From Pseudomonadota bacterium (GTDB lineage Bacteria > Myxococcota_A > Polyangia > Polyangiales > Polyangiaceae), in the NCBI GenBank assembly GCA_023402175.1, contig JAEXCN010000445.1, positions 1 to 27,601 on the forward strand: 27,601 nucleotides of DNA. Reading direction: 5' to 3'. Numbering within the stretch: the stretch's first letter is position 1; the number at the start of each line of letters is the position of its first letter. The position numbers and the translations under genes were made by a program. The notes beneath the pieces are model-generated. The model ran no database searches. It had not been told where the DNA came from and worked only from the letters and a program-made list of their open reading frames with translations. Shown in pieces: positions 6,541 to 15,995 of this stretch.

Positions 6541-9500
6541 GTGATCGAACGCATCGTCGAGCTCGCTCTCAAGCAGCGCGCGGTAGTCGTCGTCGCGGCT
6601 GTGATCCTGGTGCTCCTCGGGTTGAACGCCTTCCGGCGCCTCCCGATCGAGGCCTATCCGGACGTCGCGGACACCTGGGTCCAGGTGATCACGCAGTGGC
6701 CCGGGCACGCCGCCGAAGAGGTCGAACGCGAGATCACGATCCCCACCGAACGCGTGATGAACGGAGTGCCGAAACAGACGGCGATCCGTTCGACGTCGAT
6801 CGCGGGCCTCAGCGTCATCACGCTCATCTTCGAGGACGGGACGGACAGCTACTTCGCGCGGCAGCAAGTGGTCGAGAGGCTGGGACAGGCCTCCCTTCCG
6901 GCGAACGTGACGCCGACGCTCGGCCCGCTCGCGAGCCCGGTCGGCGAGATCCTTCGGTACCGCTTGGTCAACTGCGCGAACACCCGCACGGCCGAGTGCA
7001 CCGACGAGGACGCGGCCAGTGCGCCGAAGAGCCTCTCCGAGCTCAAGGACCTCGAGGAGTGGGTGATCGAACGCGAGCTCCTCGCGACTCCCGGTGTCGC
7101 GGACGTCGTCAGCTTCGGCGGGACGACGATGCAGTACCAGGTGCTCGTCGATCCGATGCAGCTCGCCGCGCGCAACTTGACGCTCGAAGATGTCGAGAAG
7201 GCGCTCGCGGCGGCCAACGGCAACGCGGGCGGCGGCGTCGTCGCGTTCGGCCGTGCTGCCCTCAACGTGCGCGGGATCGGCCTCCTCTCGCCTGACGAGA
7301 TCGGCGACGTCTCGATCGCCGTCCGCGACGGGACCCCGGTGCGCGTGCGCCACGTCGCGAAGGTCCAGGTCGGCCACCAGCCGCGCCTCGGACGGGTATC
7401 GGTCGACGACGATACGGATGTCGTGTCCGCCACGGTGCTCTTGCGCAAAGGAGAGCAGGCGCAGACCGTGCTCGCTCGGCTGCACGAGCGGATCGCGGAC
7501 CTCAACGCTCGGACGTTGCCGCGGGGCGTGAAGCTCAGCCCCTACAACGATCGCACCGACCTGATGCAGCTCACGACGCACACCGTCACGAAGAACCTCG
7601 TCGAGGGGATCGCGCTCGTGACGCTCGTGCTCTTCCTCTTCCTCGGAAACACGCGCGCCGCGCTCATCGTCGCGGTCACGATCCCGCTCTCACTCCTCAT
7701 CGCGTTCATCTTGATGGATGCGGCGAAGGTCCCGGCGAACCTGCTGTCCATCGGCGCGGTCGACTTCGGGATGATCGTCGACGGCGCGATCGTCGTCGTC
7801 GAGAACGTCTATCGTCAGGTCGCCGAGCGACAGGAGAGGAAGGAGTCGTTCGATCTCCGCGCAATAGTCCGCGCGGCGAGCCGTGAGGTCGCGCGCCCCG
7901 TCGTGTTCGCGATCGCGATGATCGTGACGGCGTACATGCCGATCTTCACGCTCGAGCGCGTCGAAGGAAAGCTGTTCCGTCCGATGGCGTGGACCGTCGC
8001 GTTCGCGCTCGGTGGATCACTGGTGCTCGCGATCACGCTCGTGCCGGTGCTCACGACGTTGCTGTTCAAGAAGCGGATGAAGGAGTTCCACAATCCGCTC
8101 TTGATGCTCGTCAGGAGGCTCTACCTGCCGGCGCTCCGGCGCGCGCTCCGGCGGCCGCACCTCGTTCTGGTCGTCGGCGCCGCGCTCCTCACCGCCGATC
8201 TCTTCATGGCGAAGTCGATCGGAAGCGAGTTCCTCCCGCATCTCGACGAGGGGGCCATCTGGATGCGTGCCTCGATGCCGGCGAACATCTCGCTGCCCGA
8301 GGCGGAGGCGATCGTCGACGGCGTCCACAACGAGACGCGAAATACGGACGGCATCCGCGAGATCCTCGGCCGCTACCCCGAGATCCGCACACTGAGCGCC
8401 CAGATCGGAAGGCCGGACGACGGCACGGACCCGACCGGGTTCTACAACGCGGAGTTCCTTCTCGTCCTGAACGACCGCAAGACGTGGCGGCCCGAGCTCC
8501 ACCAGAGCAAGGAAGCGCTCATCGCCGAGATCAACCGTGACGTCTCGGTCATCCCCGGCGTCTCCTTCGGCTTCTCGCAGCCGATCTCGGACAACGTCGA
8601 GGAGGCGCTCACGGGCGTGAAGGGGCAGATGGCGGTCAAGATCGTCGGCGACGACCTCAACGCCCTCGACGACATCGCGGAGCGGGTCGCCCGCACGATA
8701 AAGGAAGTTCCCGGGGTCGTGGACCTCGGCATCTTCCGTGAGCTCGGTCAATCCAACGTCCACGTCGCGATCGTGCGCGAGCGCGCCGAGCGCTACGGGA
8801 TGAGCGTCGAAGACGTCGAGGACGCGATCGAAAAAGGCATCGGCGGTCACACGGTCGGACAGATCATCGAAGGCGAGCTCCGCCACGACCTCGTGATCCG
8901 CTACCAGGCCGACGTTCGCGACAACGTCGGCGCCATCAAGGCGCTGCTCATCCCCGTTCCGGGAGGAAACGTCGTCCCGCTCTCGCAGGTGGCGGACGTC
9001 TCGATCATCGGAGGCGCGACGCGCATCTATCGCGAGTCGAATCGTCGCTACATCGCGGTGAAGTTCGGTGTTCGCGGGCGAGACCTCGGCTCTACCGTCG
9101 ACGAGGCGCAGCGTCTCGTCGACCGCGAGGTTCGCCTTCCTCCCGGATATTCCTCGACCTGGGGCGGCGAGTTCGAGAGCGCGCGCCGCGCGAGCAGGCG
9201 GCTCGCGATCGTCATCCCGCTCACCTTCATCGCGATCTTCGTCCTCCTGTTCGCGATGTTCCGACGGCCGCGGGAAGCACTCGTGATCCTCGCGAACGTT
9301 CTTCTCACTTCGCCGTGCGGAGGAATGGCAGCGCTCCTCCTCACAGGGACGAACTTCTCCGTCTCGTCCGGAGTCGGGTTCCTCGCGCTTTTCGGTGTGT
9401 CCGTCCAGACGGGCGTCATCCTCGTCGCGTACGTCCAGGAGCAGCGGGCGAGCGGTCTCGGGATCGATGCCGCAATCCAGAAGGCGGCCGATCTTCGCCT

Positions 9501-9696
9501 CCGTCCGATCATGATGACCGCCCTCGTCGCGACGCTCGGCTTGGTCCCGGCCGCGATCAGCACCGGCATCGGCTCGGACTCGCAGAAGCCGCTCGCGATC
9601 GTCGTCGTCGGTGGCCTCTTCTCGTCGCTGACCCTCTCGCTGTTCATGCTCCCGCTGCTCTACAAGGTCTTCGCACGCACGGAGGAAGTCGCATGA
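6541..9696 (+). CDS. Heavy-metal efflux RND pump (CzcA-like)
   Basis: The 1051-residue protein is the inner-membrane proton/cation antiporter of a tripartite efflux system. I placed the start at GTG 6541, just after the adaptor stop, because it begins the conserved ERIVELALKQR helix; an in-frame ATG at 6478 would overlap the adaptor by 62 bases. Family marks include PIEAYPDV (35-42), the long periplasmic porter loops, and twelve expected membrane helices in two sets. Helix 4 carries DFGMIVDGAIVVVEN (408-422). Asp408, Asp414 and Glu421 keep the spacing of the CzcA proton-relay residues D402/D408/E415, unlike the DAA form of copper/silver CusA. Export of divalent cations such as Zn, Co, Cd or Ni is therefore more likely than Cu/Ag. 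A Cys-containing insertion of about 20 residues (144-163) lies in the first porter domain. Confidence 0.93.
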   Translation: MIERIVELALKQRAVVVVAAVILVLLGLNAFRRLPIEAYPDVADTWVQVITQWPGHAAEEVEREITIPTERVMNGVPKQTAIRSTSIAGLSVITLIFEDGTDSYFARQQVVERLGQASLPANVTPTLGPLASPVGEILRYRLVNCANTRTAECTDEDAASAPKSLSELKDLEEWVIERELLATPGVADVVSFGGTTMQYQVLVDPMQLAARNLTLEDVEKALAAANGNAGGGVVAFGRAALNVRGIGLLSPDEIGDVSIAVRDGTPVRVRHVAKVQVGHQPRLGRVSVDDDTDVVSATVLLRKGEQAQTVLARLHERIADLNARTLPRGVKLSPYNDRTDLMQLTTHTVTKNLVEGIALVTLVLFLFLGNTRAALIVAVTIPLSLLIAFILMDAAKVPANLLSIGAVDFGMIVDGAIVVVENVYRQVAERQERKESFDLRAIVRAASREVARPVVFAIAMIVTAYMPIFTLERVEGKLFRPMAWTVAFALGGSLVLAITLVPVLTTLLFKKRMKEFHNPLLMLVRRLYLPALRRALRRPHLVLVVGAALLTADLFMAKSIGSEFLPHLDEGAIWMRASMPANISLPEAEAIVDGVHNETRNTDGIREILGRYPEIRTLSAQIGRPDDGTDPTGFYNAEFLLVLNDRKTWRPELHQSKEALIAEINRDVSVIPGVSFGFSQPISDNVEEALTGVKGQMAVKIVGDDLNALDDIAERVARTIKEVPGVVDLGIFRELGQSNVHVAIVRERAERYGMSVEDVEDAIEKGIGGHTVGQIIEGELRHDLVIRYQADVRDNVGAIKALLIPVPGGNVVPLSQVADVSIIGGATRIYRESNRRYIAVKFGVRGRDLGSTVDEAQRLVDREVRLPPGYSSTWGGEFESARRASRRLAIVIPLTFIAIFVLLFAMFRRPREALVILANVLLTSPCGGMAALLLTGTNFSVSSGVGFLALFGVSVQTGVILVAYVQEQRASGLGIDAAIQKAADLRLRPIMMTALVATLGLVPAAISTGIGSDSQKPLAIVVVGGLFSSLTLSLFMLPLLYKVFARTEEVA

Positions 9697-11018
9697 GCTG
9701 CTTCACGCGATGGTCGGCTGCCTCCTTCGCGCTTCTCGTCGGACTTGCAGCGACCTCACCGGCGTCGGCGGAGCCAGAGGTACCCTCGAGCGCGGATGCT
9801 CCGAAGAGCGTAGAGGCACCGAAGAGCACATCGCCGACCATCACCGAGGAGCAGCTCCTTGCCCGCTGGCTCCGGAGCAGCCCCGAGGTCGCGTCGTGGC
9901 GGACACAGATCGGCGGCGCGCGCTTCGACGTCGTCACCGCGCGGGTCTTGCCGAACCCGGAGCTGTCGCTCAGCGGAGGCGCGAACGTCTGGGGAACCGC
10001 CGTCAACGGTGACTCCCATTACGACGCGCAGCTCACCGTGCCGCTGCCGGTCTTCGGACAGGTCGGCGCCCGAAGAGAAGCGGCACGCGCGCTCGTCAGC
10101 GTCGCGGAGGCGACCGTGGCAGGGCAGGTCTGGGCGCGCGCAGCGGAGATCCAGAGCGCGATGGTCGCGCGTGCGTTCGCCGATGCGACGCTCGCGATGC
10201 TCCAGCAGAACCTGCGAGAGCTCGATCGCATCGAGGGCATCGTCTCGCGCCGCGCCGCCGCCGGGGCGAACAGCACGTACGACTCGCTTCGCGTGACCAC
10301 GTCCACGGCGACGCTCCGAGGTGCCGTGAACGAGGCGATCATCGAGCGCGATCGCGCAGAGGCGACGATCCTCGCGCTCGTCGCCGATCCGGCACTGACG
10401 ACCGCTCCGATCACACGTGAAGGGTTGAAGGCGTTCCGCGGCAGCGACGACGAGGGGCAGCTCATCGCCGGAGCGCTCGAGCGGCGGCCCGATCTCGAGC
10501 TCGCTCGACGTGGCGTCAATGCCGCCGAGCTCGCGGCGAAGCGCTGGCGTCGCGACGCAGTGCCGACGCCGAGCCTCTTCGTCGGAGGGAGCCGTTCGCG
10601 CGGACCGAGCGGCTTCGACCTCAGTGGCGGCGTGAGCTTTCCGCTTCCGCTGTTCGATCGGAACCAGGGCGCCGTCGGGCGCTCGCTCTCCGAGGCGCAA
10701 GGACAAGAGCTCCTCGCGCGCGCGCTCGAGACGCGCGTCCGCCAGGAGGTCTCGGGCGCGTGGCGCGCGCGTCGCAACGCACGCATCGCGCTCGAGCAGT
10801 TCAGGGATCGCAGCCTGCAGGCGGTGACCGAGCTCCTCGCGCGTGCCGAGATCACCTATCAGGCGGGCAAGTTCTCGATCACGGAGCTGTTCGACGCGTA
10901 CCAGACGATGTGGAGCGCGCGCTCGCAGGAGCTCGATCTCGAGCGCCAGATGGCGACCGCCGAAGCCGATCTCGAACGCGCAGCCGTGCTTTCCCCGCTC
11001 CCGCTGCTCACGCGTTGA
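9693..11018 (+). CDS. TolC/CzcC-family outer-membrane efflux channel
   Basis: The 441-residue protein starts at ATG 9693, which overlaps the pump stop codon (ATGA), indicating translational coupling. The frame is open further upstream, but this ATG gives a cleavable signal peptide ending in ASA (residues 24-26). The mature part is the usual duplicated outer-membrane efflux protein: ITEEQLLARWLRSSPEV near the start, VLPNPELSLSGG, the first helical hairpin, RRPDLELARRGVNAAEL opening the second half, PTPSLFVGG, VSFPLPLFDRNQG, and a long terminal helix with TYQAGKFSITELFDAYQ. It forms the trimeric exit duct for the adaptor-pump complex. It ends convergently, 66 bases from the next minus-strand gene. 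Confidence 0.92.
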   Translation: MSCFTRWSAASFALLVGLAATSPASAEPEVPSSADAPKSVEAPKSTSPTITEEQLLARWLRSSPEVASWRTQIGGARFDVVTARVLPNPELSLSGGANVWGTAVNGDSHYDAQLTVPLPVFGQVGARREAARALVSVAEATVAGQVWARAAEIQSAMVARAFADATLAMLQQNLRELDRIEGIVSRRAAAGANSTYDSLRVTTSTATLRGAVNEAIIERDRAEATILALVADPALTTAPITREGLKAFRGSDDEGQLIAGALERRPDLELARRGVNAAELAAKRWRRDAVPTPSLFVGGSRSRGPSGFDLSGGVSFPLPLFDRNQGAVGRSLSEAQGQELLARALETRVRQEVSGAWRARRNARIALEQFRDRSLQAVTELLARAEITYQAGKFSITELFDAYQTMWSARSQELDLERQMATAEADLERAAVLSPLPLLTR

Positions 11019-11020
11019 AT

Positions 11021-11041
11021 CGAGCGGGCATGCGCCGCTCG
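11021..11041 (+). terminator. Hairpin between convergent genes, possible bidirectional terminator
   Basis: CGAGCGG (11021-11027) pairs with CCGCTCG (11035-11041) across a 7-base loop, two bases after the channel stop codon. There is no T run on either side, so it is a weak intrinsic terminator candidate. Its place between converging transcripts supports the call. Confidence 0.35.
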
Positions 11042-11084
11042 CCGAGACGAAGCAGGCTGCTGACGGATGCGCCGGTGTTCGCGG

Positions 11085-12428
11085 TCAATCGGCGGCGATA
11101 CCGGGACCGAGCGAGTCGATCCGGATCCGAGCGAGGCGGCTCGCGCCCGCAGAAGTAGCCATCGCGAAGATCTCGTCGCAGGTGACTGCGATCGGTCTTC
11201 TCCATGACCACGGCCCGCTCTCCGGCTTCGGGAGTATCCACGACTGACCGTCCGACAGACGCACGACTCGAATGTGCTCTGACGTGCTGATCGCGGCGTG
11301 ACCGCACCCCACGACAAACGCGTCCGCCGACGACAAGACACCTCCGACCTCACTCCGCAGTCGGCGGGGAGTCACTGCCGCAGGGTCCGTGGTGTACGGC
11401 GCCGTCATGATCCTCAGGCTATCGAACAGCGCCGCTCCCTTCGGGCGGCCCATACCTTCGAGCCACACGAGATCATGACCGTCCGTGCCGAGACTCGTGT
11501 AGCCGCGATCGAGCTCGAAGTCCTTCGAAAGGAACGAGCGCACGCCCCCGCCGGGCGTGTAGACGTTCACCTTGTGTCGATACTGATCCGACGCTGGCCA
11601 GAACAAGGCCGTGGCAGTTGCCTGGACGTCTCCGAGCGCCAGCCCATCGTCTTGAGCTCGCGACCAGAATGCTCCGAGATCACTTCCTTCCCACGAATAG
11701 AAATGATTCGACGAGATCGTCCCTACAATCGGCCCGAAAGCACTCGCATAGAACGCGTACGAGATCTCCTGTTTGGGCAAGTGAACACCCACGGTCGGCG
11801 CGACCGCATCGAGCCGCCCGAAGAGACCTCCCCTCGACTCGCCACGCTCATACACGCCTAGAACAAATCGATCGTCGTACCCGCGCGCAAACGCGGCACT
11901 ACAGGTCGGATGCGAGGTAATGAGGAGGGCACTGTAAACCGGCCCGTCCGGTGAGGTGAACAGCTCGTACATCGAGTTTGGAGGCGTGTTGACGGCGCGG
12001 CGAATGGCCAAGACGAGCGACCCGTCGGCGCGGTACCACCCCGTCTCCGCCGCTCCGCCGTCGGTCTGGCTCACCGGCGTCCAGTCGACGGCCATGAGTC
12101 GGCAGTCCGTCCCGGTCGGTAGTGCATGCGACGGGCACGCTTCCCAGGTCGGAGGAGGAGGCAGCTGAGCGCCATTCGTCGGGACGTAGAACAAGCAGGA
12201 CGGATCGTACGTCTGATCGCGCACCCAGCCTTGCGGAACGCCTTCCGGTATCGGCGGCTCGCGCACGCCGCCGCCGTCGGGCCTGCCCGGCGTGCCCGAG
12301 TCCACCCGCGCCGAAGCGCCCGCCTCGACGGGAGTCGACGTCGTCCCTCCACCGTCGCCCGCCGAGCACGCATACGCGAGGCCCGCAGCGACGAAGGCGG
12401 CGCCAAGGACGACAGCACACCGGTTCAT
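11085..12428 (-). CDS. Unknown secreted lipoprotein, possibly beta-propeller-like
   Basis: The 447-residue protein starts at ATG 12426-12428, preceded by GGGAGG. Its start shares one base with the upstream stop (TGATG), so the two genes are probably translationally coupled. The signal peptide ends in LAYAC (Cys21), followed by a Gly/Thr/Pro linker with GDGGGTT and RPDGGG. The body is rich in short beta-type stretches with recurring aromatic and Asp-Gly turns (GWYRADGSLVLAI, YELFTSPDGPVYSALL, LGTDGHDLVWLEG, LRIMTAPYTTDP). This resembles the propeller-like lipoproteins of Polyangia, but I cannot count blades with confidence. Several cysteines in the first half may form disulfides. No catalytic motif is seen. 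Coupling to the protease gene suggests a shared extracellular role, for example as partner, inhibitor or substrate-binding protein. The function is unknown. Confidence 0.75.
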   Translation of the reverse strand: MNRCAVVLGAAFVAAGLAYACSAGDGGGTTSTPVEAGASARVDSGTPGRPDGGGVREPPIPEGVPQGWVRDQTYDPSCLFYVPTNGAQLPPPPTWEACPSHALPTGTDCRLMAVDWTPVSQTDGGAAETGWYRADGSLVLAIRRAVNTPPNSMYELFTSPDGPVYSALLITSHPTCSAAFARGYDDRFVLGVYERGESRGGLFGRLDAVAPTVGVHLPKQEISYAFYASAFGPIVGTISSNHFYSWEGSDLGAFWSRAQDDGLALGDVQATATALFWPASDQYRHKVNVYTPGGGVRSFLSKDFELDRGYTSLGTDGHDLVWLEGMGRPKGAALFDSLRIMTAPYTTDPAAVTPRRLRSEVGGVLSSADAFVVGCGHAAISTSEHIRVVRLSDGQSWILPKPESGPWSWRRPIAVTCDEIFAMATSAGASRLARIRIDSLGPGIAAD

Positions 12429-15400
12429 CAGAACCTCCCGGCAATCCACTGAGGATCGCACTCCGGCGCAGGCTCGATGCCGGGAGTCTCGGGATCATCG
12501 CCGAACTTGTCGTTTTCGCAGGCCACCGCCACCAGGCGATCTCTGCGCACTACGATGAGCCCTTTTGTATCGTCTTTCAGGACGAACGAGTATCCGCCCT
12601 TGTCGACGATCGGTGCGCGAACGAGCCGGCCTCGCTCGCTCCGGTAGCGATGCACCGAGACCCCATTGCGGCTGAAGCCCACGTGGAAGAGTGCGAAGCC
12701 GTCTTCGTCGGCGGCGGCCACCAGTACGCCCCCGTCTCGATCGACAGAGAGGTAGAGCGACGAAGCTCGTCGAATCTCACTCTTGGCGATCGCTTCGGCG
12801 GAGCCGCCGAGTGACTGCCTCAGGAGCCGCACGACACGGCCGCCGCCGGCGTAGGTTATGTCATCGATCACATACAAGTGATCGTCGCCCCAGGCGTAGG
12901 TCGCCGCGAGAGCCGTTCCGACGGTGTCGGCGCCCGCTAGCTTCGTCGCTGTCTCTCCGATCGGCTGTCGCCACACGCCGAGGGCTCTCCCGTCAGCATC
13001 GTATCCGCCGATCCGAAAGAGGCTCCACGCACGCCGGGAGAACAAGGTGACGACGCCGTCGCCTGCGGGAAAGAACTTTCCACTGGACTGGGAGGACGCG
13101 ATGAGCTCGCGGTAGTCGGGGTGGTTCGACGCCCGCACGATGGCGCCGTCGTCATAGATCAAGCCATCCTCGAGCCTCAGAGACTTCCCGCTCTCGTCGA
13201 GGCCCAGTCCCAGCGCAAGCACGGACGACGCTAGGCCGGAAACAGAAAGGTCTGTTTCTATCGCGCTCGAGAGAACACGCCATCTGTCGATCGCGTTTGC
13301 AACTTCGTCACCGACCGTGCTGCCGGCGCAGTCGCCCCGATCATCCTTGCCAAGGGCAACGAGCGTTCCGTCGAACTGAAGCGCGCCGAGTCGCCCGTAC
13401 GGCGCTGGCATGACGACGACCGTCGCGCCACTTCCGCTGACGTCGAAGACATGAGTGCGATCGAGGGCAGGTAGCAGGAATTCGGCATCGAACGATCCTG
13501 TTGGGCTCGCAAGCGTCATTGCGCTCGCAAGCGTAGTCGCTCGCGACGCCTCCGCGCTCCTGGTCGGTGCGTACGGTTCGTCCGTCACCGGTGGTTGCTC
13601 GCGGAGCACCGAGGCGCGCATGAGCTGAGGATGAACGGCCGGCGTTGGCGCCGTCTGCCCCATCGTCGGACTTGCAGAGTTGCCTTTCGGGAGCGCCCAG
13701 ATGTTGGGTCCCCTGCAGTAGAGGAGCGCCTGGTCCGGCACCATGTCCGCGTAGTGATTGGTGAGATTTCTAAATGACGTGCCGAAGAAGGTCGCGTCAT
13801 AGTCGGCATGCAACCAGATCTTCCCTCGGAGACACGTGCCCCCTCCGACGGTGCAATCTGGATAGCTGTCAGGGAGTGGGATCTTCGCAGGTGTCGACGA
13901 CGTCCAGAACTTGAAGTCCTCTTCGTAGGACCATCGTGACCAGTAGGGAAGTGGAGAACCAAACGAAGAGGGCGCAATGCCGTAGTCCCAGTCGAACGGC
14001 GTGCCGCGCAACGTCGGCTCAGAGAACTTCGAGCCGAACGTGATCTTGTGCCAGGGGCGCAAGGGATCGTCGGCCGTCTCGGGGAAGTTCAACTGGTCGT
14101 CAGCGATGACCGCCCGAACCGTGCAGTCGAATGGATCAGTAATGTACTTCTTCTCCTGACAAAACCTCGCGTGCGACCGAACCTTCTTCGGACCGAAAAA
14201 CAGTGTGCCATCAGGTTCGTACGATCCAAGGGTCGTCGTTCGAACGATCGACTGGGCAAGACGCGAGACGCAAGCGAGCCCCCCGCCGGTGCCGGGGATC
14301 GGTTCGCACTTCTCGTTCGGCTCGCCGCCCTTGACCGACTCGCCGTCCGGGCAAATGACCGGATCGCACACGTCACCGCGGACCGGCATGTCATGAGCTA
14401 GCTCAGCAGCTCGGTTACAGTTCGCCTGGAGCGGATTCGCGGCGAGTGGGCAATTGTCGCACGCATCACCAATGCCGTCATCGTCACTATCGAGCTGATC
14501 CGCGTTCGCGACAGACGGGCAGTTGTCGTGACTGTCGTACCAGCCATCATGGTCAGAGTCTCGCTTCCCTTGCGGCACGTCGAAGCCCGTGTAGTCGAGC
14601 TCGCCGAACCAGTAGTCTTTCGGGTCCTTCTCGTGCTTCGAGAACCACTTGCTCGAAAGTTGCTTCTTGAGCAGAGCCGGCGCAGCCGGTCCTTGGTACG
14701 TGGTGCGGTCGAGGATCCACCGAAGGTTTCCCCCACTCGCGATGTTGGTGAAGAAATTGGGTCCGGAGGAGGCGACCCCGACGGGTTGACGCTCTCCCGA
14801 AAACATCGTTCGAAATAGCGGTCCTCCAGAATCGCCGCTCACAACGTCGAACGTCGCGTTCGGCGCCCACCAGAGGTCGTTGGAGAGCCACCAATCTCCC
14901 GGAGCCCACTGGCGCTGCGTGAATGATACGGGTCCGCCGTCAGGCTTCACGGGGGAGTACCCCGCGATCGAGAGCGTCGCGGGAGATCCGACATTGGGAA
15001 ACGTCGGCCGCACGACCTTCGGCATGATCCCGAGCCCACTCGTCGAGAAGTCGGCTGGCGAGATAGGCTTTTGGAGGAACACCAGCGCAACATCCTGACG
15101 CCTGTAAGCGTCATCGAACGGAGCGCATGGCGCTGGTCGACCGAAGTCTTGAGTGAACCCACGGTGGGTCACGAACGTTCGTCCAGTTCCGAATGCGAGC
15201 CCTGGCCCGACCTCGACCTCGACGGGCCCGCTGAACCCTGCGTCCCCACAGTTCTCATTCGAGCCGACCACACAGTGCGCAGCGGTCAGAACAATTTGCG
15301 GCGTGATCAGCGTCCCAGAGCACGACTTGCCCGTAGCGTTCCGCAGCTTGACGACGACGTTGTTGGCTGCGCTGTCGGGGTCATCCCAGCCGCCGACTAT

Positions 15401-15559
15401 CGCCTGCTGCGCTGCACCAAGGTGTCTCTCCTGGTCGGCGCCTGAGATGTCCGAGCAACCGATATGCACGACAGCTGCAGCCATACCGAGCGTACTGACG
15501 ATTCCCCACGCGCGGAGCGAAGTGACTTCTCGACGAAACGAATGCGAATAGATTGCCAT
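12428..15559 (-). CDS. Trypsin-like serine protease with thrombospondin type 3 repeats and large C-terminal region
   Basis: The 1043-residue protein has a basic N-terminus, a hydrophobic segment and a possible lipobox VHIGC (Cys35). A short propeptide leads to AQQA/IVGG (IVGG 54-57), the classical activation site of S1 proteases. The triad is complete: LTAAHC (His95), DVALV (Asp156) and SGDSGGPL (Ser244). Residues about 333-381 hold Asp-rich calcium-binding thrombospondin type 3 repeats (DSDHDGWYDSHDNCP, DSDDDGIGDACDNCP). The remaining 660 residues are mostly beta-like with several Cys and match no family I can name; its end (about 700-1043) has propeller-like repeats such as LEDGLIYDDGAIV. 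It is probably exported and activated by cleavage at Ile54. The start ATG 15557-15559 has a GAG-rich site upstream. It is the first gene of a two-gene unit with the lipoprotein. Confidence 0.88.
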   Translation of the reverse strand: MAIYSHSFRREVTSLRAWGIVSTLGMAAAVVHIGCSDISGADQERHLGAAQQAIVGGWDDPDSAANNVVVKLRNATGKSCSGTLITPQIVLTAAHCVVGSNENCGDAGFSGPVEVEVGPGLAFGTGRTFVTHRGFTQDFGRPAPCAPFDDAYRRQDVALVFLQKPISPADFSTSGLGIMPKVVRPTFPNVGSPATLSIAGYSPVKPDGGPVSFTQRQWAPGDWWLSNDLWWAPNATFDVVSGDSGGPLFRTMFSGERQPVGVASSGPNFFTNIASGGNLRWILDRTTYQGPAAPALLKKQLSSKWFSKHEKDPKDYWFGELDYTGFDVPQGKRDSDHDGWYDSHDNCPSVANADQLDSDDDGIGDACDNCPLAANPLQANCNRAAELAHDMPVRGDVCDPVICPDGESVKGGEPNEKCEPIPGTGGGLACVSRLAQSIVRTTTLGSYEPDGTLFFGPKKVRSHARFCQEKKYITDPFDCTVRAVIADDQLNFPETADDPLRPWHKITFGSKFSEPTLRGTPFDWDYGIAPSSFGSPLPYWSRWSYEEDFKFWTSSTPAKIPLPDSYPDCTVGGGTCLRGKIWLHADYDATFFGTSFRNLTNHYADMVPDQALLYCRGPNIWALPKGNSASPTMGQTAPTPAVHPQLMRASVLREQPPVTDEPYAPTRSAEASRATTLASAMTLASPTGSFDAEFLLPALDRTHVFDVSGSGATVVVMPAPYGRLGALQFDGTLVALGKDDRGDCAGSTVGDEVANAIDRWRVLSSAIETDLSVSGLASSVLALGLGLDESGKSLRLEDGLIYDDGAIVRASNHPDYRELIASSQSSGKFFPAGDGVVTLFSRRAWSLFRIGGYDADGRALGVWRQPIGETATKLAGADTVGTALAATYAWGDDHLYVIDDITYAGGGRVVRLLRQSLGGSAEAIAKSEIRRASSLYLSVDRDGGVLVAAADEDGFALFHVGFSRNGVSVHRYRSERGRLVRAPIVDKGGYSFVLKDDTKGLIVVRRDRLVAVACENDKFGDDPETPGIEPAPECDPQWIAGRF

Positions 15560-15995
15560 TCCGAGCTCTCGGTTACCTTCGAGGCACTGCCGCCTTGATT
15601 CTCATGAGATAGGCAGGCACTCGTTTGCACCCGCGATGAGCATTGATCCCTGCTCGTGCACCGCCTCAACGCGCCGGCATCGCCGACGTGGCCCAGGTCC
15701 ATCCGCCACGGACAGGCCCGCCCTGACCGTCTTCGCTCGGTCCGGGTTCGAAGCGGTCTCCGGTCTACCTGTTCGTGGCCATCACTTGTCCAATGTCCGC
15801 AGCAGCGACCTCGTGATCACTCCGGATGCATTTTTCGTCGTGGTCGCGTGATCACGCGCCATTCGCTCGCGTGTTCGTGCCACTTGCCGCAAGGCGACGG
15901 CGACCGCGAAAGTGTCCGCCCCCGTCTCCCCGTGCGGCGCCCGTACGCAGAGGACAGCCGACCCCAGATGCCCCTTCGCGTAGGCGAGGCTTGGG
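15560..15995. other. 436-base intergenic region upstream of the protease gene
   Basis: No convincing gene is seen on either strand. Both flanking genes are on the minus strand, so this holds the protease promoter region and the 3' end of the upstream barrel gene's transcript. Base composition is less extreme in 15780-15860. Two GTGATCAC palindromes lie there and are listed separately. Confidence 0.5.
15813..15858. promoter_or_regulatory. Paired GTGATCAC palindromes, possible operator
   Basis: GTGATCAC occurs at 15813-15820 and again at 15848-15855, 35 bases apart. The second copy extends to a perfect 14-base palindrome, CGCGTGATCACGCG, at 15845-15858. The stretch between them is AT-richer and contains TTTTT. 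It lies about 250-300 bases upstream of the protease start. Paired self-complementary sites suggest a dimeric regulator, but no family consensus is recognised. Confidence 0.3.
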
